Below, in pieces: positions 1-9,100 of a DNA stretch of 64,000 nucleotides. The translations under genes were made by a program, and so were the position numbers. The DNA is from Pseudomonas putida S13.1.2 (GTDB lineage Bacteria > Pseudomonadota > Gammaproteobacteria > Pseudomonadales > Pseudomonadaceae). The notes below the pieces were generated by a model. It saw only the letters and a list, made by a program, of their open reading frames with translations. It had not been told where the DNA came from and searched no databases. Location of the stretch: NCBI RefSeq assembly GCF_000498395.2, contig NZ_CP010979.1, forward strand, positions 3,968,001-4,032,000, written 5' to 3'. Position 1 is the stretch's first letter, and every line of letters begins with the position of its first letter.

Positions 1-1109
1 ATCAGTTCGATGCTCTCCAGCAGGTTGCGGGCGATCACCGGCAGCATCACGTTCAGCTCGAAGTTGCCGGACTGGCCAGCGACGGCGATGGTCGCGTCAT
101 TACCGATCACCTGGGCGGCAACCATGGCAGTGGCCTCCGGAATCACCGGGTTGACCTTGCCCGGCATGATCGAAGAGCCCGGCTGCAAGCCTTGCAGCTC
201 GATTTCGCCCAGGCCGGCCAGTGGGCCGGAGTTCATCCAGCGCAAGTCGTTGGCGATCTTCATCAGTGCCACGGCGGTGGTCTTGAGCTGGCCAGACAGC
301 GCCACGGCGGTGTCCTGCGAGCCGATCAGCGCGAACAGGTTCTGCCCGGGCGTGAACTCCACCTGGGTCAGGCCGCTGAGCTGTCGGGCGAAACCGGCAG
401 CGAACTGTGGGTGGGCGTTGATGCCGGTACCCACGGCAGTGCCGCCTTGGGCCAGCGCCTGCAAGCTCGGCAGGGTCGCTTCGATGTGCCCCTTGGCAGC
501 GTTGATCTGCGCCGCCCAGCCATCCAGCACCTGGCTCATGCGCACCGGCATGGCGTCCATCAAGTGGGTGCGGCCCGTTTTCACATACTGATGCACTTGC
601 GCCGACTTGGTCTCGATCACCTGTACCAGGTGGCTCAGGGCCGGCAGCAACTGCTCGTGCAAGGCCAGTGCAGCACTGACATGAATGGTGGTGGGGATGA
701 TGTCGTTGCTGCTCTGGCCACAGTTGACGTGATCATTGGCATTGACAGCGTCCCCCAGCACGCGGCTGGCCAGGGTGGCAATCACCTCGTTGGCGTTCAT
801 GTTCGAACTGGTGCCGGAACCGGTTTGGAACACATCCACCGGGAAGTGCTGGATAAAGTCTTGCGCCAGCAGTTGCTCGACTGCCTTGACGATGGCCTGG
901 CCCTGCGCCGCAGACAGTTGCTCCAGCTCGACGTTGGCCTTGGCGGCGGCAGCTTTGGCCAGCAACAAGGCACGAATGAACTGGGCCGGCATGCGCAGGC
1001 CACTGACCGGGAAGTTGTCGACCGCGCGCTGGGTCTGGGCACCGTACAGGGCCTGGGCCGGCACCTGCAGTTCACCCATGCTGTCACGCTCGATACGGGT
1101 ATCACTCAT
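1..1109 (-). CDS. fumC: Fumarate hydratase class II (C-terminal part outside window)
   Basis: Class II fumarase, the iron-independent, oxidant-resistant enzyme converting fumarate to L-malate in the TCA cycle (cytosolic homotetramer in the family). The visible 369 or so N-terminal residues start MSDTRIERDSMGEL and include the superfamily signature GSSIMPGKVNP (about bases 133-181) and the QTGSGTSSNMNANEV segment. The end lies beyond base 1. ATG at 1109 overlaps the stop of the upstream small gene (1102-1104), so the two are co-transcribed and share the Fur box at 1517. In pseudomonads fumC is followed by orfX and sodA in an iron-starvation operon; those genes would lie to the left of the window. 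This fits replacement of the Fe-S fumarase when iron is scarce. Confidence 0.97.
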   Translation of the reverse strand, partial: MSDTRIERDSMGELQVPAQALYGAQTQRAVDNFPVSGLRMPAQFIRALLLAKAAAAKANVELEQLSAAQGQAIVKAVEQLLAQDFIQHFPVDVFQTGSGTSSNMNANEVIATLASRVLGDAVNANDHVNCGQSSNDIIPTTIHVSAALALHEQLLPALSHLVQVIETKSAQVHQYVKTGRTHLMDAMPVRMSQVLDGWAAQINAAKGHIEATLPSLQALAQGGTAVGTGINAHPQFAAGFARQLSGLTQVEFTPGQNLFALIGSQDTAVALSGQLKTTAVALMKIANDLRWMNSGPLAGLGEIELQGLQPGSSIMPGKVNPVIPEATAMVAAQVIGNDATIAVAGQSGNFELNVMLPVIARNLLESIEL

Positions 1110-1503
1110 CATCAAATCCTTGCATCAGTTCATCGGGAGAAATCGACGGCAGCAGACGGCAATTGGCCAACTGCAGGGCGTAGGGCTGCCAGCGCTGGTT
1201 CTGTTCGTGGCGGTCGAGGTTGCGCAGGTCCAGCAGCGGGCGCCAGGCCTGGTCCAGGCACAGGCAGCGCCAATGCCAGGGCAGCATGCGGTCGCAGGCG
1301 GTATCCAGCAGCAGGCGGAAAGAGGTCAGTGCCACCGTCCATGACGAGGTCTCGGTGCAGCACACCAGATAGCGGCCTTCGGCCAGGTAATGCTCGATCA
1401 GGCGCGGCTCGTCGGGCTCGAGCGCACAGCGGATGCGCCGGCTGAGCCAGCGCCAGTTTTCCAGGTAGGGCAATTCGCGGAGGACGGGTTTCATGAACAT
1501 CAT
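1102..1503 (-). CDS. fagA: FagA-like Fur-associated small protein
   Basis: A 133-residue protein with no signal peptide or clear membrane segment, rich in Leu, Trp and Arg. Its position directly before fumC under a Fur box corresponds to fagA (Fur-associated gene A) of the P. aeruginosa fagA-fumC-orfX-sodA operon. The molecular function of FagA is not known to me. Three in-frame ATGs (1503, 1500, 1494) are possible and none has a strong Shine-Dalgarno, so the exact start is uncertain. The 3' end overlaps fumC by 8 bases, suggesting translational coupling. The name rests on synteny rather than on a recognised domain. Confidence 0.75.
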   Translation of the reverse strand: MMFMKPVLRELPYLENWRWLSRRIRCALEPDEPRLIEHYLAEGRYLVCCTETSSWTVALTSFRLLLDTACDRMLPWHWRCLCLDQAWRPLLDLRNLDRHEQNQRWQPYALQLANCRLLPSISPDELMQGFDDE

Positions 1504-1516
1504 CGCCGGGTTACTG

Positions 1517-1535
1517 GATAATGATATTCATTATT
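1517..1535. promoter_or_regulatory. Fur box upstream of fagA-fumC
   Basis: GATAATGATATTCATTATT matches the 19-bp Fur consensus (GATAATGATAATCATTATC) at 17 of 19 positions. It lies 14 bases upstream of the first fagA start codon on the minus strand, where Fur-Fe2+ would block transcription of the fagA-fumC operon in iron-replete cells. Confidence 0.9.
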
Positions 1536-1572
1536 AAGTGATAAACAGAATCACTTCAAGAAAAAGGTGATG

Positions 1573-1598
1573 AAAAAAACCCGGCGCAGGGGCCGGGT
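1573..1598 (-). terminator. Intrinsic terminator after pmbA
   Basis: Read on the minus strand, ACCCGGC pairs with GCCGGGT across a six-base loop and is followed by a run of seven T. It lies downstream of the pmbA stop, beyond the REP pair, and separates pmbA from the fagA-fumC promoter. Confidence 0.8.
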
Positions 1599-1634
1599 CT
1601 TCATTTTATCGGAGCAATAACTGGCGCCTGTACT

Positions 1635-1728
1635 GGCCTCTTCGCGGGTAAACCCGCTCCCACAGGAATTTCACCAAGCCTGAGCCCGGTGCAATCTCTG
1701 TGGGAGCGGGTTTACCCGCGAAGAGGCC
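1635..1728. repeat. Inverted pair of REP elements
   Basis: GGCCTCTTCGCGGGTAAACC... is mirrored at 1698-1728. Each arm is an imperfect palindrome around GCGGGT/ACCCGC ending in CTCCCACAG. It lies just after the pmbA stop codon. Confidence 0.93.
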
Positions 1729-1743
1729 GGTACAGGTTAACAA

Positions 1744-3090
1744 TCAGCTACCAGCAACAGTCATCCGTTCGATCAGAACCGAGCCCGTATGGATGTTGCT
1801 GCGGGTTTCAAGATCGCTGCCAATCGCAACAATCTTCTGGAACATATCCTTCATATTGCCGGCAATGGTCACTTCCTGCACCGCATGCTGAATCTCGCCA
1901 TTTTCGACCCAGAAGCCAGCCGCACCACGGGAGTAATCCCCCGTCACCATGTTCAGCCCATGCCCCATCAACTCGGTCACCAGCAGCCCGCGCCCCATAC
2001 GGCGGATCAACGCGGCCTGATCTTCGACACCGTGAGTGACGAACAGGTTGTGCACGCCACCGGAGTTGGCCGTGCTAGGCAAGCCCAGCTTGCGCCCGGA
2101 ATAGGTGCCCAGCAGGTACGACACCAGCTCGCCATTGTCGACGAACGGCTTGGCATAGGTAGCCAGGCCATCACCATCGAATGCTGCGCTGCCCAGTGCC
2201 CGTGGAATATGGGGGCGCTCGTCAAGGGTCAGCCAGGAGGGGAACAGGCGTTGCCCAATGGTCCCTTCAAGGAACGACGACTTGCGGTAAAGATTGCCGC
2301 CGGAAATGGCCGAGAGGAAGCTGCCAAACAGGCCACCGGCCAGTTCGGCGGAAAACAGCACCGGCACCTCGCAGGTCGGTACCGGACGCGCGCCCAAGCG
2401 GCTGGCTGCGCGCTGGGCAGCGCGCACGCCGATGCTGCGCGGGTCGGCCAGCAGGTTGCCCTGGCGGTTCACGTCGTACCAGTAGTCACGCTGCATCTGG
2501 CCATCGCCTTCAGCGATCATCACGCAGCTCAGGCTGTGCCGGGTCGAGGCGTAACTGCCGATGAAGCCATGGCTGTTGCCATACACGCGGCAGCCCTGGT
2601 GAGTATTGAGTGTGGTGCCATCGGCGTTGAGGATGCGCGGGTCTTCATCGAACGCCGCAGCCTCGCAGGCCAGGGCCATCTCGATGGCCTTTTCGGGCTC
2701 CATCGCCCAGTCATGGTACAGGTCCAGATCAGGGATTTCGCGGGCCATCAGCGCTGCGTCTGCCAGACCGGAGCATTCGTCCTCGGACGTATGCTTGGCA
2801 ATGGCCAGGGCTGCGGCGACGGTCTCGCGGATCGCATCCGGGCCACTGGCCGAGGTGCTGGCCGAGCCTTTGCGCTGACCAACGTAAAGGGTGATACCAA
2901 AGCCCTGGTCGCGGTTGAACTCGACCGTTTCAACCTCGCGCTGGCGTACCGTGGTGGACAGGCCCTGCTCCAGCGACACCGCCACTTCGCAGGCACTGGC
3001 CCCCTGACGGCGCGCCTCGGCAATGATCGCCTCGACCTGCTCCTGCAATGCTGGCAGGTCCTTCGGACCTACGCTCTGGACTGCACTCAT
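1744..3090 (-). CDS. pmbA: Metalloprotease-associated subunit PmbA/TldE
   Basis: 448-residue member of the TldD/PmbA family. In enterobacteria TldD and TldE form a heterodimeric metalloprotease acting on unfolded peptides, involved in microcin B17 maturation and CcdA decay. This paralogue lacks the HExxxH zinc motif seen in TldD at 3846-5285, as expected for the non-catalytic partner. ATG 3090 (MSAVQSVGPK) is preferred over the in-frame GTG at 3102 because GGAGAG lies six bases before it and the GTG falls inside that ribosome site. It ends next to a REP pair and a terminator. tldD is close by on the same strand, separated by yjgA on the opposite strand. Confidence 0.95.
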   Translation of the reverse strand: MSAVQSVGPKDLPALQEQVEAIIAEARRQGASACEVAVSLEQGLSTTVRQREVETVEFNRDQGFGITLYVGQRKGSASTSASGPDAIRETVAAALAIAKHTSEDECSGLADAALMAREIPDLDLYHDWAMEPEKAIEMALACEAAAFDEDPRILNADGTTLNTHQGCRVYGNSHGFIGSYASTRHSLSCVMIAEGDGQMQRDYWYDVNRQGNLLADPRSIGVRAAQRAASRLGARPVPTCEVPVLFSAELAGGLFGSFLSAISGGNLYRKSSFLEGTIGQRLFPSWLTLDERPHIPRALGSAAFDGDGLATYAKPFVDNGELVSYLLGTYSGRKLGLPSTANSGGVHNLFVTHGVEDQAALIRRMGRGLLVTELMGHGLNMVTGDYSRGAAGFWVENGEIQHAVQEVTIAGNMKDMFQKIVAIGSDLETRSNIHTGSVLIERMTVAGS

Positions 3091-3199
3091 GGTTCTCTCC
3101 ACTCAAATTCTGCGTACGGCTCGGGGTCATTCTACGACCGGGCCGGACAAGCGGCCCCCGACTGGTTATCATGGCGGCGATTTCTAGCGGACTGCCACC

Positions 3200-3721
3200 A
3201 TGGTTGATTCAAACAACGACGCCTTCGACGGCGAAAAAAGCAAAACCCAGATCAAGCGCGAACTGCACGAGCTGGTCGAACTCGGCGAGCGCCTTACTAC
3301 GCTCAAAGCCGATACCCTGGCCCGCCTGCCGTTGACCGACGAGCTGCGCAAGGCCCTGGCCGAGGCCAGCAAGCACACCGCTCACGGTGCCCGCAAACGC
3401 CACATGTCGTTTGTCGGCAAGCTGATGCGCGTACAGGACCTGGACGCCATCCACGCCTTGCTTGAGCAGATGGACAGCTCGACACGCCAGTACAACGAGC
3501 GCTTCCACGGCCTGGAGCGCTGGCGCGACCGGTTGATCGACGGCAACGACGAAGACCTTGAGCGCTTCGTCAACGAGTACCCCGACACCGACCGCCAACA
3601 GCTGCGCTCGCTGGTGCGCCATGCCCAGCACGAAAAAGCGCGGAACAAACCGCCTGCTGCTGCGCGCAAGGTGTTCAAGTACATCCGCGACCTCGACGAG
3701 CTGCAGCGCGGCTTGCGCTGA
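3200..3721 (+). CDS. yjgA: Ribosome biogenesis factor YjgA (DarP family)
   Basis: 173-residue, highly charged, largely helical protein of the YjgA/DUF615 family, which associates with late 50S precursors (renamed DarP in E. coli). Typical features are the acidic N-terminus, the segment IKRELHELVELGERL near residue 20 and a basic C-terminal half ending KYIRDLDELQRGLR. Length is normal for the family. The start ATG at 3200 has only a weak ribosome site. It is divergent from pmbA (109-bp gap) and convergent with tldD across a REP pair. Being wedged between tldD and pmbA is the usual Pseudomonas arrangement. Confidence 0.93.
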   Translation: MVDSNNDAFDGEKSKTQIKRELHELVELGERLTTLKADTLARLPLTDELRKALAEASKHTAHGARKRHMSFVGKLMRVQDLDAIHALLEQMDSSTRQYNERFHGLERWRDRLIDGNDEDLERFVNEYPDTDRQQLRSLVRHAQHEKARNKPPAAARKVFKYIRDLDELQRGLR

Positions 3722-3737
3722 CGGATCGCCCAGGGAC

Positions 3738-3830
3738 CCTGTGGGAGCGGGCTTGCCCCGCGAACACCGGCAAAGCCGGTGCCAGCCACCACCGTGTGGC
3801 CTGCTTCGCGGGGCAAGCCCGCTCCCACAA
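3738..3830. repeat. REP pair between convergent yjgA and tldD
   Basis: CCTGTGGGAGCGGGCTTGCC... is mirrored by ...GGCAAGCCCGCTCCCACA, with an internal CCGGCAAAGCCGG hairpin. It occupies the whole intergenic space between the two convergent genes and may act as a bidirectional transcript end. Confidence 0.9.
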
Positions 3831-3845
3831 GAGCCCCCGAGGCCA

Positions 3846-5285
3846 TCACGCCCCGGTACCGCCCACGGTAATCGCATCCAGCTTCAAGGTAGGCTGCCCC
3901 ACCCCGACCGGCACCGATTGCCCGTCCTTGCCGCACGTCCCTACCCCGCTGTCCAGCGCCAGGTCGTTACCGACCATCGACACCCGGCTCATCGCCTCCG
4001 GCCCGTTGCCGATCAGCGTCGCACCCTTCACCGGCGCGGTAATCTTGCCGTCTTCGATCAGGTAGGCCTCACTGGTCGAGAACACGAACTTGCCGCTGGT
4101 GATGTCCACCTGGCCACCGCCGAGGTTGGCGCAGTAGATACCTTTCTTCACCGACGCGATGATTTCCTGCGGGTCGCTATCGCCTGCGCGCATGTAGGTG
4201 TTGGTCATGCGCGGCATTGGCAGGTGCGCGTAGGATTCACGGCGGCCGTTGCCGGTCACTGCCATGCCCATCAGGCGGGCGTTGAACTTGTCCTGCATGT
4301 AGCCCTTGAGCACACCGTTCTCGATCAGCGTGGTGCATTCAGTCGGGGTGCCCTCGTCATCCACGCTCAGCGAGCCACGGCGGCCTTCGAGCGTGCCGTC
4401 GTCAACGATGGTGCACAGGCTCGATGCCACTTTCTCGCCAATACGGCCACTGAACGCCGAGCTGCCCTTGCGGTTGAAGTCACCTTCCAGGCCATGGCCT
4501 ACCGCCTCGTGCAGCAACACGCCCGACCAGCCCGAGCCCAGTACCACCGGCAAGGTGCCGGCAGGTGCCGGGATCGCCTCCAGGTTTACCAGCGCCTGGC
4601 GCAATGCTTCGCGGGCATAGCCCATCACCCGTTCCTCGGTGAAGAAGCGGTAGTCGGTACGCCCGCCACCGCCCTGCCCGCCGCGCTCGCGACGGCCGTT
4701 ATGCTCGACGATGACGCTGACGTTGAAGCGCACCAGCGGGCGCACGTCGGCGGCCAGGCTGCCATCGGCCGCAGCAATCAGGATGCGCTCCCAGACCCCG
4801 GCCATGCTTACGCTGACCTGCTGGATGCGTGGGTCCAGGGCGCGGGTGGCGGCGTCGACACGCTTGAGCAGCTCAACCTTTTCGGCACGGCTCAGTACAT
4901 CCAGCGGGTTGTCTGCGGCATACAGGGCGGTCACTTCCTGGCTGCGGAAGGCCTGGACCGTGCCGTTCTGCCCGGCACGGGAAATGGAACGGGCGGCGCG
5001 CGCTGCCGAGGTCAGCGCCTCGAGGTTGATCGCATTGCTGTAGGCGAAGCCGGTCTTTTCACCGGACTGGGCACGTACGCCCACGCCCTGGTCCAGGTTG
5101 AAGCTGCCCTCTTTGACGATGCCGTCTTCCAGCGCCCAGGTTTCCGAGATCTGACCCTGGAAATACAGGTCGGCGGCGTCGATGCCGGGGCCGGCCAACT
5201 CACCCAGCACGCTCTGCAGGCTGTCCAGGGTCAAGCCGCCTGGGGCCAGGAGCTGCTCGCTGACGGTGGATAACATCTGGCTCAT
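3846..5285 (-). CDS. tldD: Metalloprotease TldD
   Basis: 479-residue catalytic subunit of the TldD/E protease. The zinc motif HEAVGH is at residues 259-264, and the C-terminal region carries the conserved Cys (TCGKDGQS) that in E. coli TldD completes metal binding. ATG 5285 (MSQMLSTVSE) has GGAG six bases upstream; an in-frame GTG at 5291 is less likely because it overlaps this site. The start lies 3 bases past the stop of the preceding amidase gene (5288-5290), so the two are co-transcribed. It ends against the REP pair at 3738-3830. Confidence 0.96.
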   Translation of the reverse strand: MSQMLSTVSEQLLAPGGLTLDSLQSVLGELAGPGIDAADLYFQGQISETWALEDGIVKEGSFNLDQGVGVRAQSGEKTGFAYSNAINLEALTSAARAARSISRAGQNGTVQAFRSQEVTALYAADNPLDVLSRAEKVELLKRVDAATRALDPRIQQVSVSMAGVWERILIAAADGSLAADVRPLVRFNVSVIVEHNGRRERGGQGGGGRTDYRFFTEERVMGYAREALRQALVNLEAIPAPAGTLPVVLGSGWSGVLLHEAVGHGLEGDFNRKGSSAFSGRIGEKVASSLCTIVDDGTLEGRRGSLSVDDEGTPTECTTLIENGVLKGYMQDKFNARLMGMAVTGNGRRESYAHLPMPRMTNTYMRAGDSDPQEIIASVKKGIYCANLGGGQVDITSGKFVFSTSEAYLIEDGKITAPVKGATLIGNGPEAMSRVSMVGNDLALDSGVGTCGKDGQSVPVGVGQPTLKLDAITVGGTGA

Positions 5286-5287
5286 AG

Positions 5288-6139
5288 TCACTCCGAGGTG
5301 TGCGCAGGCCGCAACGCGCCCTGCGAGAAAAAGCGCCGGTGCGTTACCACCGGCATGCGCGCCCGGATGGACGCTTGTTCATCAATGTTGCGCTCGGCAA
5401 GCAGTACCGCTTCGCCTTGCGCCTGTTCTGCGACGATGCGCCCCCAAGGGTCGACGATCGCCGCATGGCCATGGGTTTCCCGTGGGCCCGGGTGGGTGCC
5501 GCCCTGCGCCGCAGCCAGCAGGTAACACTGGGTTTCGATCGCGCGGGCGCGTACCAGCACCTCCCAATGCGCCGCACCTGTCACAGCAGTAAAGGCCGCT
5601 GGCGCAGTGATCAGCTCCGCGCCGGCAGCGCGCAGCGCGCTGTACAGCTCAGGGAAGCGCAAGTCGTAGCACACGCTCAGCCCCAGCCGCCCAACCGGGG
5701 TGTCAGCCACCACCACCTGGGTGCCATGGGCGTAGTCGTCCGACTCACGGTACCGGCCGCGGTTGTCGGCAACGTCCACGTCGAACAGGTGCAGCTTGTC
5801 ATAACGTGCCGCCACCTCGCCGTGCTCGTCGATCAGCAGCGAGCAGGCGTGGGCCTTGGCCTCGGGCTGGCCGACCGGCGGCAAGGGCAAAGTACCGGCC
5901 ACAATCCATAACTTGAGGTCGCGGGCGGTGCGTTTCAACCATGGCAGGATCGGCCCTTCGCCCATTGCTTCGGCGCGGCCGATGGCAGCGGCGTCCTTGC
6001 GGCCCATGGCGGCGAAGTTTTCCGGCAGCACCGCCAGCCTGGCGCCCCCAAATGCGGCCTGCTCCAACAGGGCACCGGCACGCTGCAGGTTGGCCAGTAC
6101 ATCATCCTGGCTGACCATCTGGATTACCGCTGCCTTCAT
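5288..6139 (-). CDS. Carbon-nitrogen hydrolase, Nit/deaminated-glutathione-amidase type
   Basis: 283-residue nitrilase-superfamily enzyme. The Glu-Lys-Cys triad is visible as E40 (LPENF), K115 (YDKLHLFD) and C157 (VCYDLRFPE). The DKLHLFDVDV and CYDLRFPELY blocks are typical of the Nit1/YbeM branch, which hydrolyses the amide of deaminated glutathione made by side reactions of transaminases. It is cytosolic, with no signal peptide. It sits between yhdP (8-bp gap to its stop) and tldD in a minus-strand operon. Substrate is inferred from the branch motifs only; another small omega-amide is possible. Confidence 0.88.
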   Translation of the reverse strand: MKAAVIQMVSQDDVLANLQRAGALLEQAAFGGARLAVLPENFAAMGRKDAAAIGRAEAMGEGPILPWLKRTARDLKLWIVAGTLPLPPVGQPEAKAHACSLLIDEHGEVAARYDKLHLFDVDVADNRGRYRESDDYAHGTQVVVADTPVGRLGLSVCYDLRFPELYSALRAAGAELITAPAAFTAVTGAAHWEVLVRARAIETQCYLLAAAQGGTHPGPRETHGHAAIVDPWGRIVAEQAQGEAVLLAERNIDEQASIRARMPVVTHRRFFSQGALRPAHTSE

Positions 6140-6147
6140 GGGTACTC

Positions 6148-9100
6148 CTAGCGGGATTTCTCGAAAGGTTTCACAAATGTGATTCTAGGCTCTTTCCACG
6201 GCCCTTCGACACGGTAGTGCACGCTGGCAAACCGCGACACGCGGTCACCGATCAAGCGGTCGACCAGGAACAGCGCACCGCCTACGGCCGGCGCGCCGAT
6301 AATCAGTGCCGCCAGCGGCAGGTTGTTGGTCACCGGCAGGCTCACCTGCAGGTTGGCATCGACCCGGTCGCGCACCATGTCCAGCGTGCCCTCCAGCTCG
6401 AAGTTGCTCGACGGGCCAGTCACGCTGATCGGCTCGCGGGTCACATAGACACCGTCACTGGCCACCAGCAGACCTTTGACCCGGTCATAGGCCAGGCCCT
6501 TTTCGAACAGGTCGGAGAAGTCCAGGCGCAGGCGCCGGCCAATGGCGTTGAAGTTGAGCAGGCCGAACACGCGCAGTGCCTGTGCACTGCCTTCGACTTC
6601 GACGAACTGGCCGGTGCGCAGTGCCGCGTCCATGCTGCCAGAGAAGCGCTTCAAGCCCACCGCAGCAGGCGAACCCGGCCAGCGGCCGTCCACATCCAGG
6701 CGGAAGTCGCGGCTGGTCACGGTCGGGGCGAAGCCCCAGGCCTTGAGCACATCCGCCAGATTCTTGCCGTCCAGGCGCCCTTTGTACCAACTGCTGGTGC
6801 TGCCTTGCGCGCCCTCCCAGCCGCCACCGCCGTCGATGCGCAGCCCTTTGAAGTCGAGGTCGATATCGCTGGCGGCTACGCCACGCGCTGTCGGTCGCAA
6901 TTTGATCGCCGCGCTGCCGAACAGGTCGTCGCCGCGGTAAAGCTTGTCGATGCTCAAGTCCAGCGCCGGCACCTTGCGCGGGTCGAACGAGGCCAACGGG
7001 TCCGGGCCCTCTTCGGCCTGAGCCTGGGCAGGGTCGGCAGCGGGCAGGCGCAGGGTCTGCATCCGCACGACCATTGGCGCGCCCTTGGCATCCGGCACGC
7101 GGGCGTTGCCAATCACTTCCTTGCTGTCCAGGCGCAGGTCCCAGGCCGGGCCGCCACGGGCCATACGCACCACGGCCTGGTTCAGGTCCATGCCGAAGGC
7201 TTTCAGCTGGCCGATGCTCAGGTCGACACTTTGCAGGTTCTGTCGCGCGCTGCCACCTGGGTCGTCACCGGCAAGGCGGGCCGCCTGTTCCTGCCAAGGC
7301 GCCAGGTCCAGCGACTCCAGGCGCCCGCGTACCCGCAAACCCTGGCCAGCTGGCAGTTGGGCCTCACCCGAGCCCAGCAGCAGTTCACCACGCCCCTGCA
7401 TGAGCTTGTCGGCTGGTGCGGCATAGGCAAAGCGTGCAAGGTCGGTGTAAGCGGCATCGAACCGCCGCTCCTGACCTTGCAGGTTCATGCTGAAACGGCT
7501 GTCGCGGGTGTCTGGCGCAGCTTTGCCGAAGGGCGCCGGCAGGTCGATGGCCAAGCCCTTCAGGTTCGAGTTGACGCTCAGCCGGTTGTCCCGGCTACCC
7601 AGGCTGAGTTGCAACTGGTAAGGCAGGTCACCGGACGCTGGCAAGGCCTGTTTGAACTGCAGCCAGTCAGTCAGTGCCTTGAGCGATACCTGGCCATTGG
7701 CGTCGATGCGCGTCTGCATCTGCCCCGGCTGGCCTTCGGCAGTAATTTGCGCCGTCACCGGCTTGCCGAACGCCTGCAGGCTGATGCCCTTGCCACTAAG
7801 GCCCTTGTCAAAATCGAAGCTGAAGTCACCTTTCAGGCGGCTCAACTCCAGGCTCGGTGGGGCAACTTTCAAGCGCGCATCGCGGGTGGCGAAGTCCACC
7901 TGTACTTTCGGCCGTTCGCCGTGGGCCAGCGGGATGTCCAGCTTGAGCTTGCCCTTCAACGGCCCTTCTCCCTCCCAGCCGGCGAAGATCTCGCCCGTGC
8001 CGATCGGCGCTTCCTTGAGTATTTTCAGGCCATCGCCCAGGCTCCCGTCGAAGTCGCCATCCAGGTACAGGCGGCTGTGCTGGTCACCCTCGACATGCGG
8101 GATATCGACGCTGACATCGCTCACCTTAGTGTCGAGCAACACACCACGCTGAGCCTTGATGCGCACACCGCTGTCCTCGATGAACACATCGCCATCGACG
8201 TGCTGCACCTGCGGCCAGCCAGGCTGGAAGTCCAGGGCGGCGTCCCGCACCTTGAAAAACAGGCTGATGCTGCGAGCCTCTGGCGCGGCGCCATGGTTCA
8301 GCGAGCCCTGGTACTGGAAGTAGCCCTCATCCACCGTGCCTTTGACGATGGCACTGCGCAGCCATTCGTCGAGGGCCGGGCTGAGCACCTCGGGCAGGTA
8401 CTTGGCGGTGTAGCGGCCATCGCCCTCGGTCAGGCCGACACGCAGGTCCATGTAGTCCTCGCGGCCTTCTTCGAACAACAGGCGAATCAGGAAGTCACCA
8501 GCAATCTTGCCCTCCTCGCCCAGCACCTTGAGGTAAGGCGCAACCAGGGTGAAGCCTTCCTTGTCCAGCGCCCAGGTCAGGCGCGCATTGGCTTTCTGGT
8601 AGTGCCAGGGTTTGGCGAAGATCGGGTAGAGGTGCAGCATGAATGCATCGGTATCCAGGCGCAGTTCACCATGGCCCAGGTCGCCGCTGATGCGGCCGCT
8701 GACGTTACCGGCAGCCGGGGCACCGTGGTAGGCATCGAAACCGACATTCTCCAGGTTGGCGTCGAACTGCAGGCGCTGGTCTCCCTCGGCCTTGGGCCGG
8801 GCCTCCAGCCGTACATTGCGCAACGCGCCGGTTACCTTCAGGCCATCGACCACGGCCATGACATTGTCAGGCAGCGGTGCCAGGGCATCGATCAGCGGGG
8901 TCAGGGGCGTAAGGTGCAGCCGGTCGGCCTGCAGCTTCCAGCTTTCATCGGCAGCGCTCTCGCCTGGGCGCTGCTGCAACTGCAGGTGCGACTCCCAACG
9001 GGTCTTGCCGATGTCCATGGCCAGGGAGTCGACCACTACATCAAAGCCTTGAGCCCGGCGCTGGAACCAGGCGCCCAAGGCCAGATTGTTCAGTGTCGCG

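Noticed and set aside
1629..1740. Spaced palindromes that could suggest a CRISPR array
   Set aside because: Here and elsewhere the units occur only as inverted pairs at gene ends, with no regular spacer series and no cas genes: they are REP elements.
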